In this document: piece after piece, positions 1 through 8,667 of the stretch
How the letters are laid out: the number at the start of each line of letters is the position of its first letter
Numbering within the stretch: the stretch's first letter is position 1
From: Actinosynnema sp. ALI-1.44
GTDB lineage: Bacteria > Actinomycetota > Actinomycetes > Mycobacteriales > Pseudonocardiaceae
Direction of reading: 5' to 3'
Length of the DNA stretch: 64,000 nucleotides
NCBI RefSeq assembly: GCF_001984155.1
Contig: NZ_MTQO01000029.1
Span: forward strand, 59,227 to 123,226
Notes under the pieces: model-generated
Seen by the model: only the letters and a program-made list of their open reading frames with translations
The model's database searches: none
Told to the model about the DNA's origin: nothing
Position numbers and translations under genes: made by a program

Positions 1-754
1 TCAGCCGGTCGCCGCCCCACGTGGAGATGGCCAGTCGGCCGTCCGGCAGCCAGTCCATGCCCGTGACCTGTGGTTCGAAGCCCGCAGGACGCAGGTTCGT
101 CAGCTTGTAGCCGGGGTGCACGCCGGTCAGCGGCAGACCGTCACCAGGAGAATCCGCGACACCCTCGCACTGCTTGCGGCCCGGCGAAGTGACCCGGACG
201 ACGTCGGCATCGGTGCTCAGCGCCGAGTTCGGCACCAGGGTGTACGCGGTCGCGCCCGGCGGTCGCCACTCCAGCTTCAACCGTTGGTCGAAGTCCGCGT
301 CGAAATGGTCGATGCGCAGCGCGTGGGGGCCCGCGGCCAGCTGAACCGAACCGTCTTTCGGCGTGGCACCGTGACGGCCGGGGTGATCGATCACCTGGGT
401 GCCGTCGAGCAGGAACCGGGCGCCGTCGTCACTCGTGAGCCGGAAGCCGTAGGTCCCGGCGCTGGAGACGTGGAGGTAAGCGCTTACTTCGGTGACAAAA
501 CGATCAGCGAACCCGAAGTCCGTGGAGCTTGACCAGTCGATTGTCGGCATCAGCTTGTCGACGTTGGGCGTCTGGCCTGGCTTGAGCTTGCAGTAGTCGG
601 TCAGGGGGACCTGCACGTCGAACACGCGCATCGTCACGCCCGGTTCCTGAGGTGGGATGTGAGCCTGGGCGGACGCTGGAACCGGGAGCAGGGGGAGCGC
701 GATCACAGGGGCAAGAAGTGGGGCAAGACGGGCGAACCAAGCGGCTGGCGGCAT
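1..754 (-). CDS. secreted PA14-domain protein, 3' end outside window
   Basis: The reading frame is open from an ATG at 754 to the window edge, so about 251 N-terminal residues are visible. An AGGAGG ribosome site lies 10 nt before the ATG. The first ~30 residues form a signal peptide (hydrophobic LAPLLAPVIALPLLPVPASA, AxA-type cleavage). Residues ~40-165 look like a PA14 beta-barrel domain: TSDDGARFLLDGTQVIDHPG and a later HALRIDHFD stretch. PA14 domains bind carbohydrate in many exported proteins. The following sequence (GFEPQVTGMDWLPDGRLAIS) resembles the first blade of a PQQ/glucose-dehydrogenase-like beta-propeller, so the whole protein may be a PA14 plus propeller enzyme. The function is not fixed. 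Confidence 0.75.
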   Translation of the reverse strand, partial: MPPAAWFARLAPLLAPVIALPLLPVPASAQAHIPPQEPGVTMRVFDVQVPLTDYCKLKPGQTPNVDKLMPTIDWSSSTDFGFADRFVTEVSAYLHVSSAGTYGFRLTSDDGARFLLDGTQVIDHPGRHGATPKDGSVQLAAGPHALRIDHFDADFDQRLKLEWRPPGATAYTLVPNSALSTDADVVRVTSPGRKQCEGVADSPGDGLPLTGVHPGYKLTNLRPAGFEPQVTGMDWLPDGRLAISTWGGDRL

Positions 755-918
755 GGCAGGGCTACCTCCTTGGGGCCGACGACGCGGCCCACGCCCGTTC
801 GCGTGACGACCACGTCTGTCACAGAAGAAAACAACTTCGGCCGCAAGTCAACAAAAGAACTGTCTGTTTGTGCGAAAGTACCGCCGGTTGTCGCAATATC
901 CGTGCGTGAAGCTGACGT

Positions 919-1560
919 CTACCGCGGCCCGTTCGCGAGCTCGGCGCGCAGCCGCGGCAGCGCGTCGAGCAGTGCTGTGATGCCTGGGCGAGTGGCATTC
1001 GCTGCCAGGTACACGAATCTCAGTTCGACGCTCCACAGGGGCAGTTGGACGGGCAGGAGCCGCACGACGCCGTCCCGTAGCGACCAGTGCGCGGTGAACT
1101 TCGGCACGACCGCGACGTGGTCGGAGTCGGCGGCCAACCGGATCGCTGTCTCCGGTGATCCTGTCGTGTGCACCGGGCGGTCACGCCGACGGTCCGGGTG
1201 GTCGAAGACCTGCGCGAGCGGTTCGCCCTCCCGAGCCGGGCGATCGCCGACAGCACCACGAGGTCCATGGTCTCCAGGGCTGACCCAGCCATAGGCGCAG
1301 ACTACCGCTAACGGTATGAGAATTCGGCCTACCGAAACCCTCCCGGGTGGCTGAGGCTGGGGGAACACAGCAACCGACAGCTCCTCCCCGACGAAGTGAG
1401 AGGGACCGTCCGATGCGGACACCACTGAGATCCACCCGCGCGGCGCTTCTGGCGAGTATCGCTCGGCGAGGTCGTTGATGGACAGGATGAGGTCGAAGCG
1501 GCGGGACTCAAGGCCGGCACCGGTCGACGTGCTGGACGTCACCGAGGACGAACCGAGGTG
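919..1560 (-). pseudogene. decayed LysR-type regulator fragment
   Basis: The last ~75 codons on the minus strand read as the C-terminal part of a LysR substrate-binding domain (ETAIRLAADSDHVAVVPK, then LRFVYLAANATRPGI and LLDALPRLRAEL). Around 1460-1500 the same strand gives RFDLILSINDLAER, another typical LysR stretch. Between these blocks the family-like sequence jumps between frames (for example LETMDLVVLSAIARLG in a different frame), and no N-terminal helix-turn-helix is found. I read this as a degraded LysR gene with several frameshifts. The assignment is by eye only. Confidence 0.4.
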
Positions 1561-1812
1561 CTCACCGGTGAGCGTTCGCCGCTGCTTGCCGACTACGCGC
1601 CGGATCGCCTGATCGGCAGGACAGTGGCCGACTTCCCCCAGTTCGCGACGCTGCGTTTTCCCGCCGCACAATAGCTGTTGTGTGTTCGGGCAGCCGTCCG
1701 GTACCGAACGGGCAAGGGATGATTCCGTGCGGTCGACGCGCGGGTAACGATCTTGTGCGGGCGTTTCGCCCCCGTAGTTGCCGGCACAGTCGGGACAAGG
1801 AGAGACGGCACC

Positions 1813-2037
1813 ATGAACATGCGGAAACTCGCGGCAACAGCAGTTGCCAGTGTTGGTGTTTCCCTGCTCATCAGCGGTACCGCCTATGCGGATCACGTGG
1901 AGTACAAGGGTCCCTACGAGACTCCGGACGAGTGTGTCCAAGCCCTGCGCAACCTGCCGCACGATCCCACCGTGAACGGCATGGAGTGCATACCCATGAA
2001 CGGCAAGCACTACATCGAGATCTCACACACGAACTGA
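1813..2037 (+). CDS. small exported protein of 74 residues
   Basis: The ATG at 1813 follows an AGGAGAGA ribosome site at the right distance. An upstream GTG/ATG in the same frame has none. The product starts with a classical signal peptide (MNMRKLAATAVASVGVSLLI, cleavage after AYA). The mature part is about 47 residues with two cysteines (DECVQAL and GMECIPMN), which could form one disulfide. I do not recognise the family. A strong hairpin follows immediately, so it is a monocistronic gene. Confidence 0.7.
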   Translation: MNMRKLAATAVASVGVSLLISGTAYADHVEYKGPYETPDECVQALRNLPHDPTVNGMECIPMNGKHYIEISHTN

Positions 2038-2045
2038 GCGTGCTT

Positions 2046-2086
2046 CCGTCGGTGGTTCCGGCGTGCGTGGCCGGAACCACCGACGG
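2046..2086. terminator. 16-bp perfect hairpin after the small exported protein
   Basis: The arms CCGTCGGTGGTTCCGG (2046-2061) and CCGGAACCACCGACGG (2071-2086) are perfectly complementary around a 9-nt loop. The hairpin lies 8 nt beyond the stop of the small exported protein and before the P450. There is no U-run, which is usual for high-GC actinomycete terminators. Confidence 0.8.
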
Positions 2087-2217
2087 GCAGCGCGGCCTTT
2101 TCGTACCAAGCGAGACGGCTGAACGGGCAGATCGGGGTGGAATCTGTCGCGGATCGCGCGGTCCGGTGCCTAACGTCGAAGCGACCTGACAGACCTGTTG
2201 CCGCACCAGGAGCCGTT

Positions 2218-3447
2218 TTGTCGTCCACGATCAGTGCTCGCCCGCTGCCGGTACCCCGTGAGGACGTCTGCCCGTTCGGGCCGGCTCCCGAGGTGGCGGA
2301 GGTGCGCACGCGAACCCCGGTGGCCAGGGTCACCTGCCCGACAGGCATCGAGGCTTGGCTGGTCACCCGATACGCCGACGCCCGCGAAGTGCTGGGCGAC
2401 TCGCGGCGCTTCAGCAACCGTTGCGGTCCGGCAGGCCACATGCTTGCCAACATGCCGCCCGGCGTACCCGTCGGGGAAGGCGACTTCTCCAAAATGGACG
2501 GACAGGACCACGTCCGGTTCCGGCGGGTGTTCGCACCCGCGGTCACCACCGTGCGCCGGATCGAGGAGTTCCGGCCGATGGTGCGGCGCACCGCCGACGA
2601 GTTGCTGGACGGCCTTGCCGCCGTGTCCGGGCCGGTCGACCTGCACGAGCGGTTCGCCAAACCGCTGACCTCGTCCGTGATCGCGGAACTGCTCGGCGTG
2701 CCGTACGCCGACCGCGGCATGTTCCAGTGCTACGCCGAGACCATGTTCGACGGCAGGACCGGCGTCAACGACCTGGCCGCTGTGCGGGTCGCCCTGTTCG
2801 GCTATGTCGCCAACCTGATCCGTTCGCGGCGTGTCACCCCCGGCGAGGACGCGCTGAGCGTGCTGGTCACGCGTGGCCAGGCACACGAGAAACCGTTCAC
2901 CGACCTGGAACTCACCAAGATGGCCGCGGGCCTGCTCGCCGCGGGCTACGACACCACCGCCAGCGCCATCACGTACGGCGTCCTCGCGCTGCTGGCCGAC
3001 CGGTCCCAGTTCGACCGGCTGGCCGCCGACCCGTCGCTGGCCGCCGGTGCCGCCGAGGAGTTGGTGCGGCTGCTGGGCGGTGGTTCCGGGCTGATGCGGG
3101 TGGCCACGGTCGACACCGAGATCGCCGGCCAGCCGATCGCCGCGGGTGAGTACGTGGTCGTCGCCATCCAGGCGGCCGACCACGACCCCGAGCGCTTCCC
3201 CGAGCCGGAGCGCCTGGACATCGACCGACAGGCCAGCGGTCACATGGGCTTCGGGTACGGGCCGCACCAGTGCGTCGGCCAGCAGATCGCACGGCTGGAG
3301 CTGACCACGGCACTGGCCACCCTGCCCCGGCGTGTGCCGACCCTGCGGCTTGCCGTGCCGCAGAAGGAGATCCGGTTCAAGGCCGACACCACCGTCTACG
3401 GCCCGGTCGCCCTCCCGGTCACGTGGGACGAGATCCTCCCGGCCTGA
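2218..3447 (+). CDS. cytochrome P450
   Basis: This is a soluble bacterial P450 mono-oxygenase of 409 residues, which needs an external ferredoxin and reductase. The I-helix oxygen-binding motif is AGYDTTASA, the K-helix ExxR is ELVR, and the heme loop is FGYGPHQCVGQQIAR with the cysteine ligand. I chose a TTG start at 2218 because AGGAG lies just upstream and the length then matches the family. The frame stays open to 2137 but the added residues look non-coding. There is no ferredoxin gene nearby, and the substrate is unknown. Confidence 0.85.
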   Translation: MSSTISARPLPVPREDVCPFGPAPEVAEVRTRTPVARVTCPTGIEAWLVTRYADAREVLGDSRRFSNRCGPAGHMLANMPPGVPVGEGDFSKMDGQDHVRFRRVFAPAVTTVRRIEEFRPMVRRTADELLDGLAAVSGPVDLHERFAKPLTSSVIAELLGVPYADRGMFQCYAETMFDGRTGVNDLAAVRVALFGYVANLIRSRRVTPGEDALSVLVTRGQAHEKPFTDLELTKMAAGLLAAGYDTTASAITYGVLALLADRSQFDRLAADPSLAAGAAEELVRLLGGGSGLMRVATVDTEIAGQPIAAGEYVVVAIQAADHDPERFPEPERLDIDRQASGHMGFGYGPHQCVGQQIARLELTTALATLPRRVPTLRLAVPQKEIRFKADTTVYGPVALPVTWDEILPA

Positions 3448-3464
3448 CCGCACGCATCGCCGCA

Positions 3465-3496
3465 GCACCCCGCGCGAGAGAAATCGCGTGGGGTGC
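3465..3496. terminator. hairpin terminator downstream of the P450
   Basis: The arms GCACCCCGCGCGA (3465-3477) and TCGCGTGGGGTGC (3484-3496) pair over 13 positions with one G-T pair and a 6-nt loop (GAGAAA). It starts 17 nt after the P450 stop. Confidence 0.75.
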
Positions 3497-3597
3497 AGTC
3501 CGTTGTGCTGTCGTCCCGCGGGCTCCAACCCGTCATCGGGAAGAGTTGATATTGCGGGACGATGGCGTGCATGACGGTTCGTGCGGAGGGAACTTCG

Positions 3598-4662
3598 ATG
3601 GCCTGGCTCGATCGAGATCAAATGCCGGTACGGTTCGCGATAGTGACGTCGGTGGCAAGCGGACTCATACTGGCCGTCATCGTGAGGGCATTCCCAACAG
3701 GTGCTGTTCTGATGTGGTTCGCGATGGCCTCAGGCGGTGTCGCGGCATTTTCGTTCGGTGCGATGATGCTGATCCGTCGTACGCGAAATCGTTCGAGAAG
3801 GGCATTTCTGATCACGTCGGCCTTCGGTCAGAAGTACTACGTCGCGGATTTCGTTCTGCGTGCGCAGAGCGCGCTGGACAGCGAGGGAATCGACCTCGTG
3901 CTCAAGGTGCCTGACCGGGACTATGACGCCAGTGCGCAGTCCCACCACCTGGGCAGACTCCTGGACAGGCGGCGTGAGTACGTCGGTGGGATCATCTTCG
4001 CCGGTGAGGTGCACCGGTTACGTGACGACCTGGTGACGTTCTGCCGCGGATCACGATTACCGGTGGTCTTCACCGATATCGAACCGTTCGACAAGGTGGC
4101 CGACTACCCGCCCAACAGCGCGTACATCGGATACGACACCGGTGAACTCGGTGAGCAGGCCGGTCAGTGGCTGGCCAGGCACCTTCGCGGGAAGCGACAG
4201 CCACGCGTCCTCATCGTCGCCAGTCTGGAACACAGCACCCGGCAGGAACGGTGCGAGAAGATCCTGCGCCGCGAATTGCCGGATGTGATGATCACGACCG
4301 AAGACCGGTGCGGTTTCGTGCGTTCTCGCGCATGCGACGCTGTACGCGCTCACGTCCGGCAAATGGATCCTCACGAGTGTCTCGACGCGATCTTCTGCAC
4401 CAACGACGAGATGGCCTTGGGGGCCGTCGACGCGCTGTCGACGCCCTCCTCGGTCACCCGGAACACTGTCGTGGTGGGAATCGATGGAGTTCTGGAAGCG
4501 AAAGCGTTGATCGACACCACCGGTAGTCCGCTGCGCGCCACTGTCGTTCAGGACACCCACCGCCTGGCGGGCTGTGTCGTGGACCTGCTGATCAAGATGC
4601 ATCGGGGTCGCACGGTGCCGACGCGGACGATTCTGAAAGCTGAGATGTACGTGGCGAATTGA
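3598..4662 (+). CDS. membrane-anchored LacI-type periplasmic-binding-domain protein
   Basis: The gene encodes 354 residues. The start at ATG 3598 has GGAGG 8 nt upstream; in-frame ATGs at 3562 and 3571 have none. Two hydrophobic segments at the N terminus (VRFAIVTSVASGLILAVIV and VLMWFAMASGGVAAFSFGAMML) are followed by a basic stretch (RRTRNRSRR). The rest aligns in style with the sugar-binding core of LacI/ribose-binding proteins: YDTGELGEQAGQWLARHL, DAIFCTNDEMALGAVDAL, VVVGIDGV. There is no DNA-binding helix-turn-helix. The C-terminal domain follows a basic loop, so it may be cytoplasmic rather than extracellular. A ligand-sensing role is inferred. Confidence 0.65.
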   Translation: MAWLDRDQMPVRFAIVTSVASGLILAVIVRAFPTGAVLMWFAMASGGVAAFSFGAMMLIRRTRNRSRRAFLITSAFGQKYYVADFVLRAQSALDSEGIDLVLKVPDRDYDASAQSHHLGRLLDRRREYVGGIIFAGEVHRLRDDLVTFCRGSRLPVVFTDIEPFDKVADYPPNSAYIGYDTGELGEQAGQWLARHLRGKRQPRVLIVASLEHSTRQERCEKILRRELPDVMITTEDRCGFVRSRACDAVRAHVRQMDPHECLDAIFCTNDEMALGAVDALSTPSSVTRNTVVVGIDGVLEAKALIDTTGSPLRATVVQDTHRLAGCVVDLLIKMHRGRTVPTRTILKAEMYVAN

Positions 4663-4769
4663 GCGTCAGTGCTGGTGACCGAGGAGTTCGACGTGACTGA
4701 CAAACGCGACGCGGCGGTCAACGCGATGCACGCCTACGAACGCGGCGGCGATCCCAACCGCGGCAGACC

Positions 4770-5375
4770 AGAGGACTGCTGATAGCCGACACGCTCGACA
4801 CCCGAGTACCACACCTGCCCGGAGCCGCCGAGGAAGCGAACGAACTCGCAGTGAAAGTCGCCACCGTGACAACGCTTCCCCCGCCTGGTGTGGAAACAGA
4901 CCGCGACATGATCCTCACAGCCCTCCCCGGCTACGAGGTCGCGCACTTCGCGTGCCATGGATTGACCGACTGGGACGACCCCAGTTCAAGCAGGCTGCTG
5001 CTGCACGACCACCGGACACATCCGTTGACGGTCACGGACATCGCGGGGCTCCGGCTCACCCGTACTCGCCTCGCCTACCTCTCCGTATGCAGTACCACCG
5101 GTACGAACCTGCAACACGCCGACGAAGCCGTCCACCTCACCGCCGCGTTCCACCTCGCCGGGTACAGCTCTGTCATCGGAACTCTGTGGCCCATCAACGA
5201 CCGGAACGCCATTACGATCGCCCGCCACGTCTACGACTACCTGACCCAAGAGCACACCGTGCCGCCGCGAACCCATCTCGCGGCCGAAGCCCTCCACCAC
5301 GCGGTCCGTCGCTACCGCGACAACCATCCCAGACAACCCATCCAATGGGCTGCCTACGTCCACACTGGTCATTAG
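4770..5375 (+). pseudogene. truncated CHAT-domain (caspase-like) protein
   Basis: The frame encodes the C-terminal part of a CHAT peptidase domain: GLLIADTLDT near the start, the catalytic histidine in HFACHG, the catalytic cysteine in LSVCSTTG, then the family-typical sequence SVIGTLWPINDRNA. CHAT proteins of actinomycetes normally carry long TPR or effector-binding regions before this domain. Here only about 200 residues remain and no convincing start codon exists at the 5' end. The first possible start with a usable frame is GTG 4851, inside the domain. A 37-codon open stretch at 4669-4782 in another frame may be the broken upstream part. Confidence 0.55.
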
Positions 5376-5461
5376 TGCTCTGACCGAACACGTGCGCCGG
5401 GGATGTCCCACGGCGTACGCGGACGCAACGAATGCCACATTGGTTGCCAAGCGGGGGGTGG

Positions 5462-6328
5462 CTATCGGCGTCGGGCCGGTGATCGCCGATCGCGTGACGC
5501 ACGCAGGTAGCCCATCACCAGGGACTCCAGGTCGGGTTCGGTGTCGGCCCACCCCGCCGGTGTGGGCTCGGCCTTCCGCAGCAACAGGGTGGACTGGCGT
5601 TCGGTGCGGGTCGCGCTGATCAGCGTTCCCGCCACAGCGGACTCGTCCGCGACCGGGCCGACCAGGACCCGGTGCTCCGCGAGGACTTCCTCGATGTCGC
5701 CGTCGACCTGGACCCGGCCGTCGTCGATCAACAGGATGTGATCGCACACTTCGCGCAGGTCGCTGAGCAGGTGCGAGGACATCACCACCGTGGTGCCGTG
5801 GTCGGCGACATCGGTCATGATGACCCGCAGCGTCTCGTCGCGCGCCAACGGGTCCAGATCGGACAGTGGCTCGTCCAGGAGCAGCAGCCGGGGAAGCCGT
5901 CCCAGCGCCAGCGCGATGGCCACCTGGGTCCGGGCGCCCGCGGACAAGGTGCCCACCTTCGCGTCGTGGTCCACGCCCGCCAGCAGTCCGAGCACCTCCT
6001 CGACCCGGTCGGTGGACCAGCGGTCGTTCATCGCCCCGACGGCACGTGTCAGCTCGCGCACTGTGAGGTCGCGGTAGAGCGAACGGTTCTGCGCCAGGAA
6101 CGAGACGTCCGGGTGGATGCGGCCGTCGACGGGAGTGCCGAAGGTCCTCAGTTCGCCGGTCGTCGGGCGGACGAGGCCGGCGGCCATGCGCAGCAGGGTG
6201 CTCTTGCCCGCGCCGTTCGGGCCGACCAGGGCGACGACCTTGCCTTCGGGCACGGCGAAACTGCAGTCGCGGACTGCCCATCGGGTGCGGTACCGCTTGC
6301 CCACGGCGGTGGCGGTCATGGCTGTCAT
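5462..6328 (-). CDS. ABC transporter ATP-binding protein
   Basis: The product (288 residues) has a Walker A GPNGAGKST, a degenerate signature LSAGARTQ, a Walker B LLLLDEPLSDLD and a switch histidine in SSHLL. It is the last gene of a four-gene operon and its ATG overlaps the stop of the GntR gene by 4 nt. No second permease is present, so it may share the upstream permease or act on its own. This layout (GntR of the YtrA type with ABC genes) is usually linked to envelope-stress or antibiotic response. Confidence 0.85.
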   Translation of the reverse strand: MTAMTATAVGKRYRTRWAVRDCSFAVPEGKVVALVGPNGAGKSTLLRMAAGLVRPTTGELRTFGTPVDGRIHPDVSFLAQNRSLYRDLTVRELTRAVGAMNDRWSTDRVEEVLGLLAGVDHDAKVGTLSAGARTQVAIALALGRLPRLLLLDEPLSDLDPLARDETLRVIMTDVADHGTTVVMSSHLLSDLREVCDHILLIDDGRVQVDGDIEEVLAEHRVLVGPVADESAVAGTLISATRTERQSTLLLRKAEPTPAGWADTEPDLESLVMGYLRASRDRRSPARRR

Positions 6329-6735
6329 GCTTGTTCCTCGGCAGGGTAGTGCTCATCACGGACTGCGGAGTACAGCGCGTCGACGTCCTCGACGACGAGG
6401 CCGCCCCGCCGGGCACGGCCCATCCAGCCTGACAGCTCCTGCCGCAGCGGCGCGTCATCGCCCGCGGTGGCCGCGGAGGACAGCGACTTGGTCACGAAGG
6501 TGCCCAGGCCACGGCGGGCTTCCACCAGTCCTTCCCGTTCCAGCTCGCGGTAGGCCTTGAGCACGGTGTTGGGGTTGACGGCCGTCGCCTCCACCACCTC
6601 CCGCGCTGAGGGCAGCCGGTCCCCGGGGTGCAGCAGTCCCAGTCGCATGGCCTGTTTGGCCTGCTGGATGATCTGCATGTAGGTGGAGACCCCGGAGCGC
6701 CGGTCGATCCGGAACTCGATCACACCGGTCAGCAT
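6325..6735 (-). CDS. GntR-family regulator, YtrA type
   Basis: This is a short 136-residue GntR protein: N-terminal winged helix (YMQIIQQAKQAMRLGLLHPG, DRLPSAREVVEATAVNPNTV, GLGTFVTK), then only a small helical tail instead of a large ligand domain, as in the YtrA subfamily. It sits between ABC transporter genes and overlaps the next ATPase gene (ATGA, 6325-6328). The CACTA-N6-TAGTG dyad upstream of the operon is its probable operator. Confidence 0.85.
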   Translation of the reverse strand: MLTGVIEFRIDRRSGVSTYMQIIQQAKQAMRLGLLHPGDRLPSAREVVEATAVNPNTVLKAYRELEREGLVEARRGLGTFVTKSLSSAATAGDDAPLRQELSGWMGRARRGGLVVEDVDALYSAVRDEHYPAEEQA

Positions 6736-6768
6736 ATGCGTTCCCGCCGCTCAAGGGCCCCACCACGC

Positions 6769-7761
6769 TCAGCTCTGCCGCCGAAGCACCCAGGCGGTAC
6801 CCGCCAGCAGCAGCAGCGCGAGTCCCCCGAAGATCGCCAGGTCGACCAGGTGCAGCTGCCATGCCTGGCTTTTCGGGATGAAGGACGCGTACCACTTGCT
6901 GAGGCCGGACTGAGGCAAGCACGCCAGGAACCCCTCCTGCGAGTTCGGCGTCCCCTCGGACGTCGACTTGCAGGCTTGCAGCAAGGCGCCTGCCTTCTCT
7001 TTGGAGACCAGTTGTCCGGCGGCGTCGAGATAGCCCGTCTCCAGCACCAGGCTGCCGTCGTGGTACACGTTCACGTTCGTCGCGGGTGACACCTCCAAAC
7101 GCTGGGCGGGAACCAATCGGTCCACGAGGCCGGACAGGGCGAATCGCGCGACGACGAACGCGCCGAGCCCGGCCGTCATCGCCGCCAGGGTGCGACGGGA
7201 CACCACACCGAGGAAGGCGCCGAGCGCGAAGGCGAACAGCGCGTAGCCGACCGGTGAGACGTGCTCGATACCGAAGTTCAGCGCGGTGAACGAACCGTTC
7301 TTGCGCGGACCCAGCGTGCCCGCGGCGGACAGCCACCACGAGACCAGGTACTGGAGCCCGATCAGCACGATCAACGAGGGCACCAGCGCGACCACCAGCT
7401 TGCTGACCATCCACCGGGTGCGGCGCACCGACTGGGTGAAGGCCAGCACGTGCGTGCCCTGTTCCAGTTCCCTGGCGAAGAGGGGAGCCCCGATGAAGAC
7501 GCCGATCAGGGCGGGCAGGCCGAGGATCACGGCCTGCCCGATGTTGAGCCGGGTCGTCCACGCCTCCTGGAAGGCTTTCGCCGCCCCGTCGGGCGCGGTG
7601 CAGTCCTGGAGGGCCTGCGTCACGCATCGGGCGAGCTGCGACGAGGTGATCGCGTCGATCATGGTGGACCGCAGCAGGGCGATGACGCCCGCGCCGACGA
7701 CCAGCATTCCGAGCAGAGTGATCAGTTGCGCGCGTTGCCGCCGCCACGAGACCCACATCAT
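6769..7761 (-). CDS. ABC transporter permease
   Basis: The product has 330 residues and about six membrane segments: one after the N-terminal RRQRAQL (ITLLGMLVVGAGVIALL), a pair around AVILGLPALIGVFIGAPLF, then LVVALVPSLIVLIGLQYLV, ALFAFALGAFLGVV and a C-terminal LAIFGGLALLLLAGTAWVL. A large soluble loop lies between the last two. The start overlaps the upstream ATPase stop by 4 nt. It would pair with the ATPase at 7758-8522. The substrate cannot be read from the sequence. Confidence 0.8.
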   Translation of the reverse strand: MMWVSWRRQRAQLITLLGMLVVGAGVIALLRSTMIDAITSSQLARCVTQALQDCTAPDGAAKAFQEAWTTRLNIGQAVILGLPALIGVFIGAPLFARELEQGTHVLAFTQSVRRTRWMVSKLVVALVPSLIVLIGLQYLVSWWLSAAGTLGPRKNGSFTALNFGIEHVSPVGYALFAFALGAFLGVVSRRTLAAMTAGLGAFVVARFALSGLVDRLVPAQRLEVSPATNVNVYHDGSLVLETGYLDAAGQLVSKEKAGALLQACKSTSEGTPNSQEGFLACLPQSGLSKWYASFIPKSQAWQLHLVDLAIFGGLALLLLAGTAWVLRRQS

Positions 7762-8522
7762 GCCGCTGCTCCTCGTGTTGCTTGATCCTGGGCTGCTGCT
7801 TCGCGCATGCGGTCGAGGACCAGTTGACCGAGCGGTACGCGGTCGGCGCCGATCTGGTCGACGTCACCGGCGAGCAGAACTCGTCCACTGTGGAGCAGGA
7901 CGAGGTGGTCGCACACGCCTTCCAGCTCCGCCAACACGTGGGAGGACAGCACCACGGTGATGCCCTGTGTCCTCGCCTCGGCGATCAGCGTGCGCAGCAC
8001 GGTCTCGCGGGCCAGCGGGTCCAGATCTGCCAGCGGCTCGTCGAGCAGCAGCAGGCGCGGGCGCTTGCCCAACGCCAAGGCCAGGGCGACGCGAGTGCGT
8101 TGACCGCCTGACAGGGTGCCCACCTTCGCGTCCATCGGCACCGCCGCCTGCTCGATCAGGTGTTCGGCGTAGCGCTGGTCCCAGGTCGGGTTGGTCCGCG
8201 CGCCGAACGTCATCGTCTCGGTCACGGTGAACTGCTGGTACAGCGGTTTCTGCTGGGCCAGGTAGGCCACCGCGGGGTGCAACCCCTTGCCTGTCGGGTG
8301 GTCACCGAAGACGGTGATCTCCCCGGTCGTCGGGCGCAGCAAGCCGGTGATCAGCCCCATCAGCGTGCTCTTGCCCGCGCCGTTCGGGCCGACGAGGGCA
8401 ACGACCCGGTTGTCCGGGATCACCAGTGCCGTCTCCCGCAGTGCCCAACCCCTGCGGTACTTCTTGCCCAGATCTCGGGCAGTCACCGGAAGCGCCTGTT
8501 CAGGCTGCCTTCGCGCGTTCAT
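7758..8522 (-). CDS. ABC transporter ATP-binding protein, first gene of the GntR operon
   Basis: The Walker A is GPNGAGKST, the signature LSGGQRTR is canonical, the Walker B is LLLLDEPLADLD, and SSHVL carries the switch histidine. I chose ATG 8522 (254 residues) because GGAGAGG lies 6 nt upstream; the frame is open further to 8561. It is closely similar in layout to the ATPase at 5462-6328, so the operon carries two related ATPases around one permease and one GntR regulator. Confidence 0.88.
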   Translation of the reverse strand: MNARRQPEQALPVTARDLGKKYRRGWALRETALVIPDNRVVALVGPNGAGKSTLMGLITGLLRPTTGEITVFGDHPTGKGLHPAVAYLAQQKPLYQQFTVTETMTFGARTNPTWDQRYAEHLIEQAAVPMDAKVGTLSGGQRTRVALALALGKRPRLLLLDEPLADLDPLARETVLRTLIAEARTQGITVVLSSHVLAELEGVCDHLVLLHSGRVLLAGDVDQIGADRVPLGQLVLDRMREAAAQDQATRGAAA

Positions 8523-8565
8523 GGCCGTCCTCTCCGTCATCGACGGCGGCCAAGGTAGCACCTTT

Positions 8566-8581
8566 CACTAGTTAAATAGTG
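8566..8581. promoter_or_regulatory. dyad operator, likely bound by the YtrA-type GntR
   Basis: The sequence CACTA-GTTAAA-TAGTG is a perfect 5-bp inverted repeat with a 6-nt A/T-rich centre in otherwise GC-rich DNA. It lies 44-59 nt upstream of the first ABC gene of the GntR operon. The position and symmetry suit autoregulation by the GntR protein encoded in the operon. The assignment is inferred. Confidence 0.55.
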
Positions 8582-8667
8582 CACCGGGTGATCCTCGTCC
8601 GGGGGAGGCAACCTGTCGGCGAGATGCGGCCCGCGGGGTCGCGAAGGACCCCGCGGGCAGGTGGGAA

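Noticed and set aside
919..2010. A 363-residue minus-strand protein gene
   Set aside because: Only parts of it look like LysR and other parts of the same family fall in other frames. The first half covers a real plus-strand gene at 1813-2037.
2170..3621. A 483-codon open frame antisense to the P450
   Set aside because: The sense strand encodes a complete P450 with all motifs; the antisense frame arises from GC-rich third positions.
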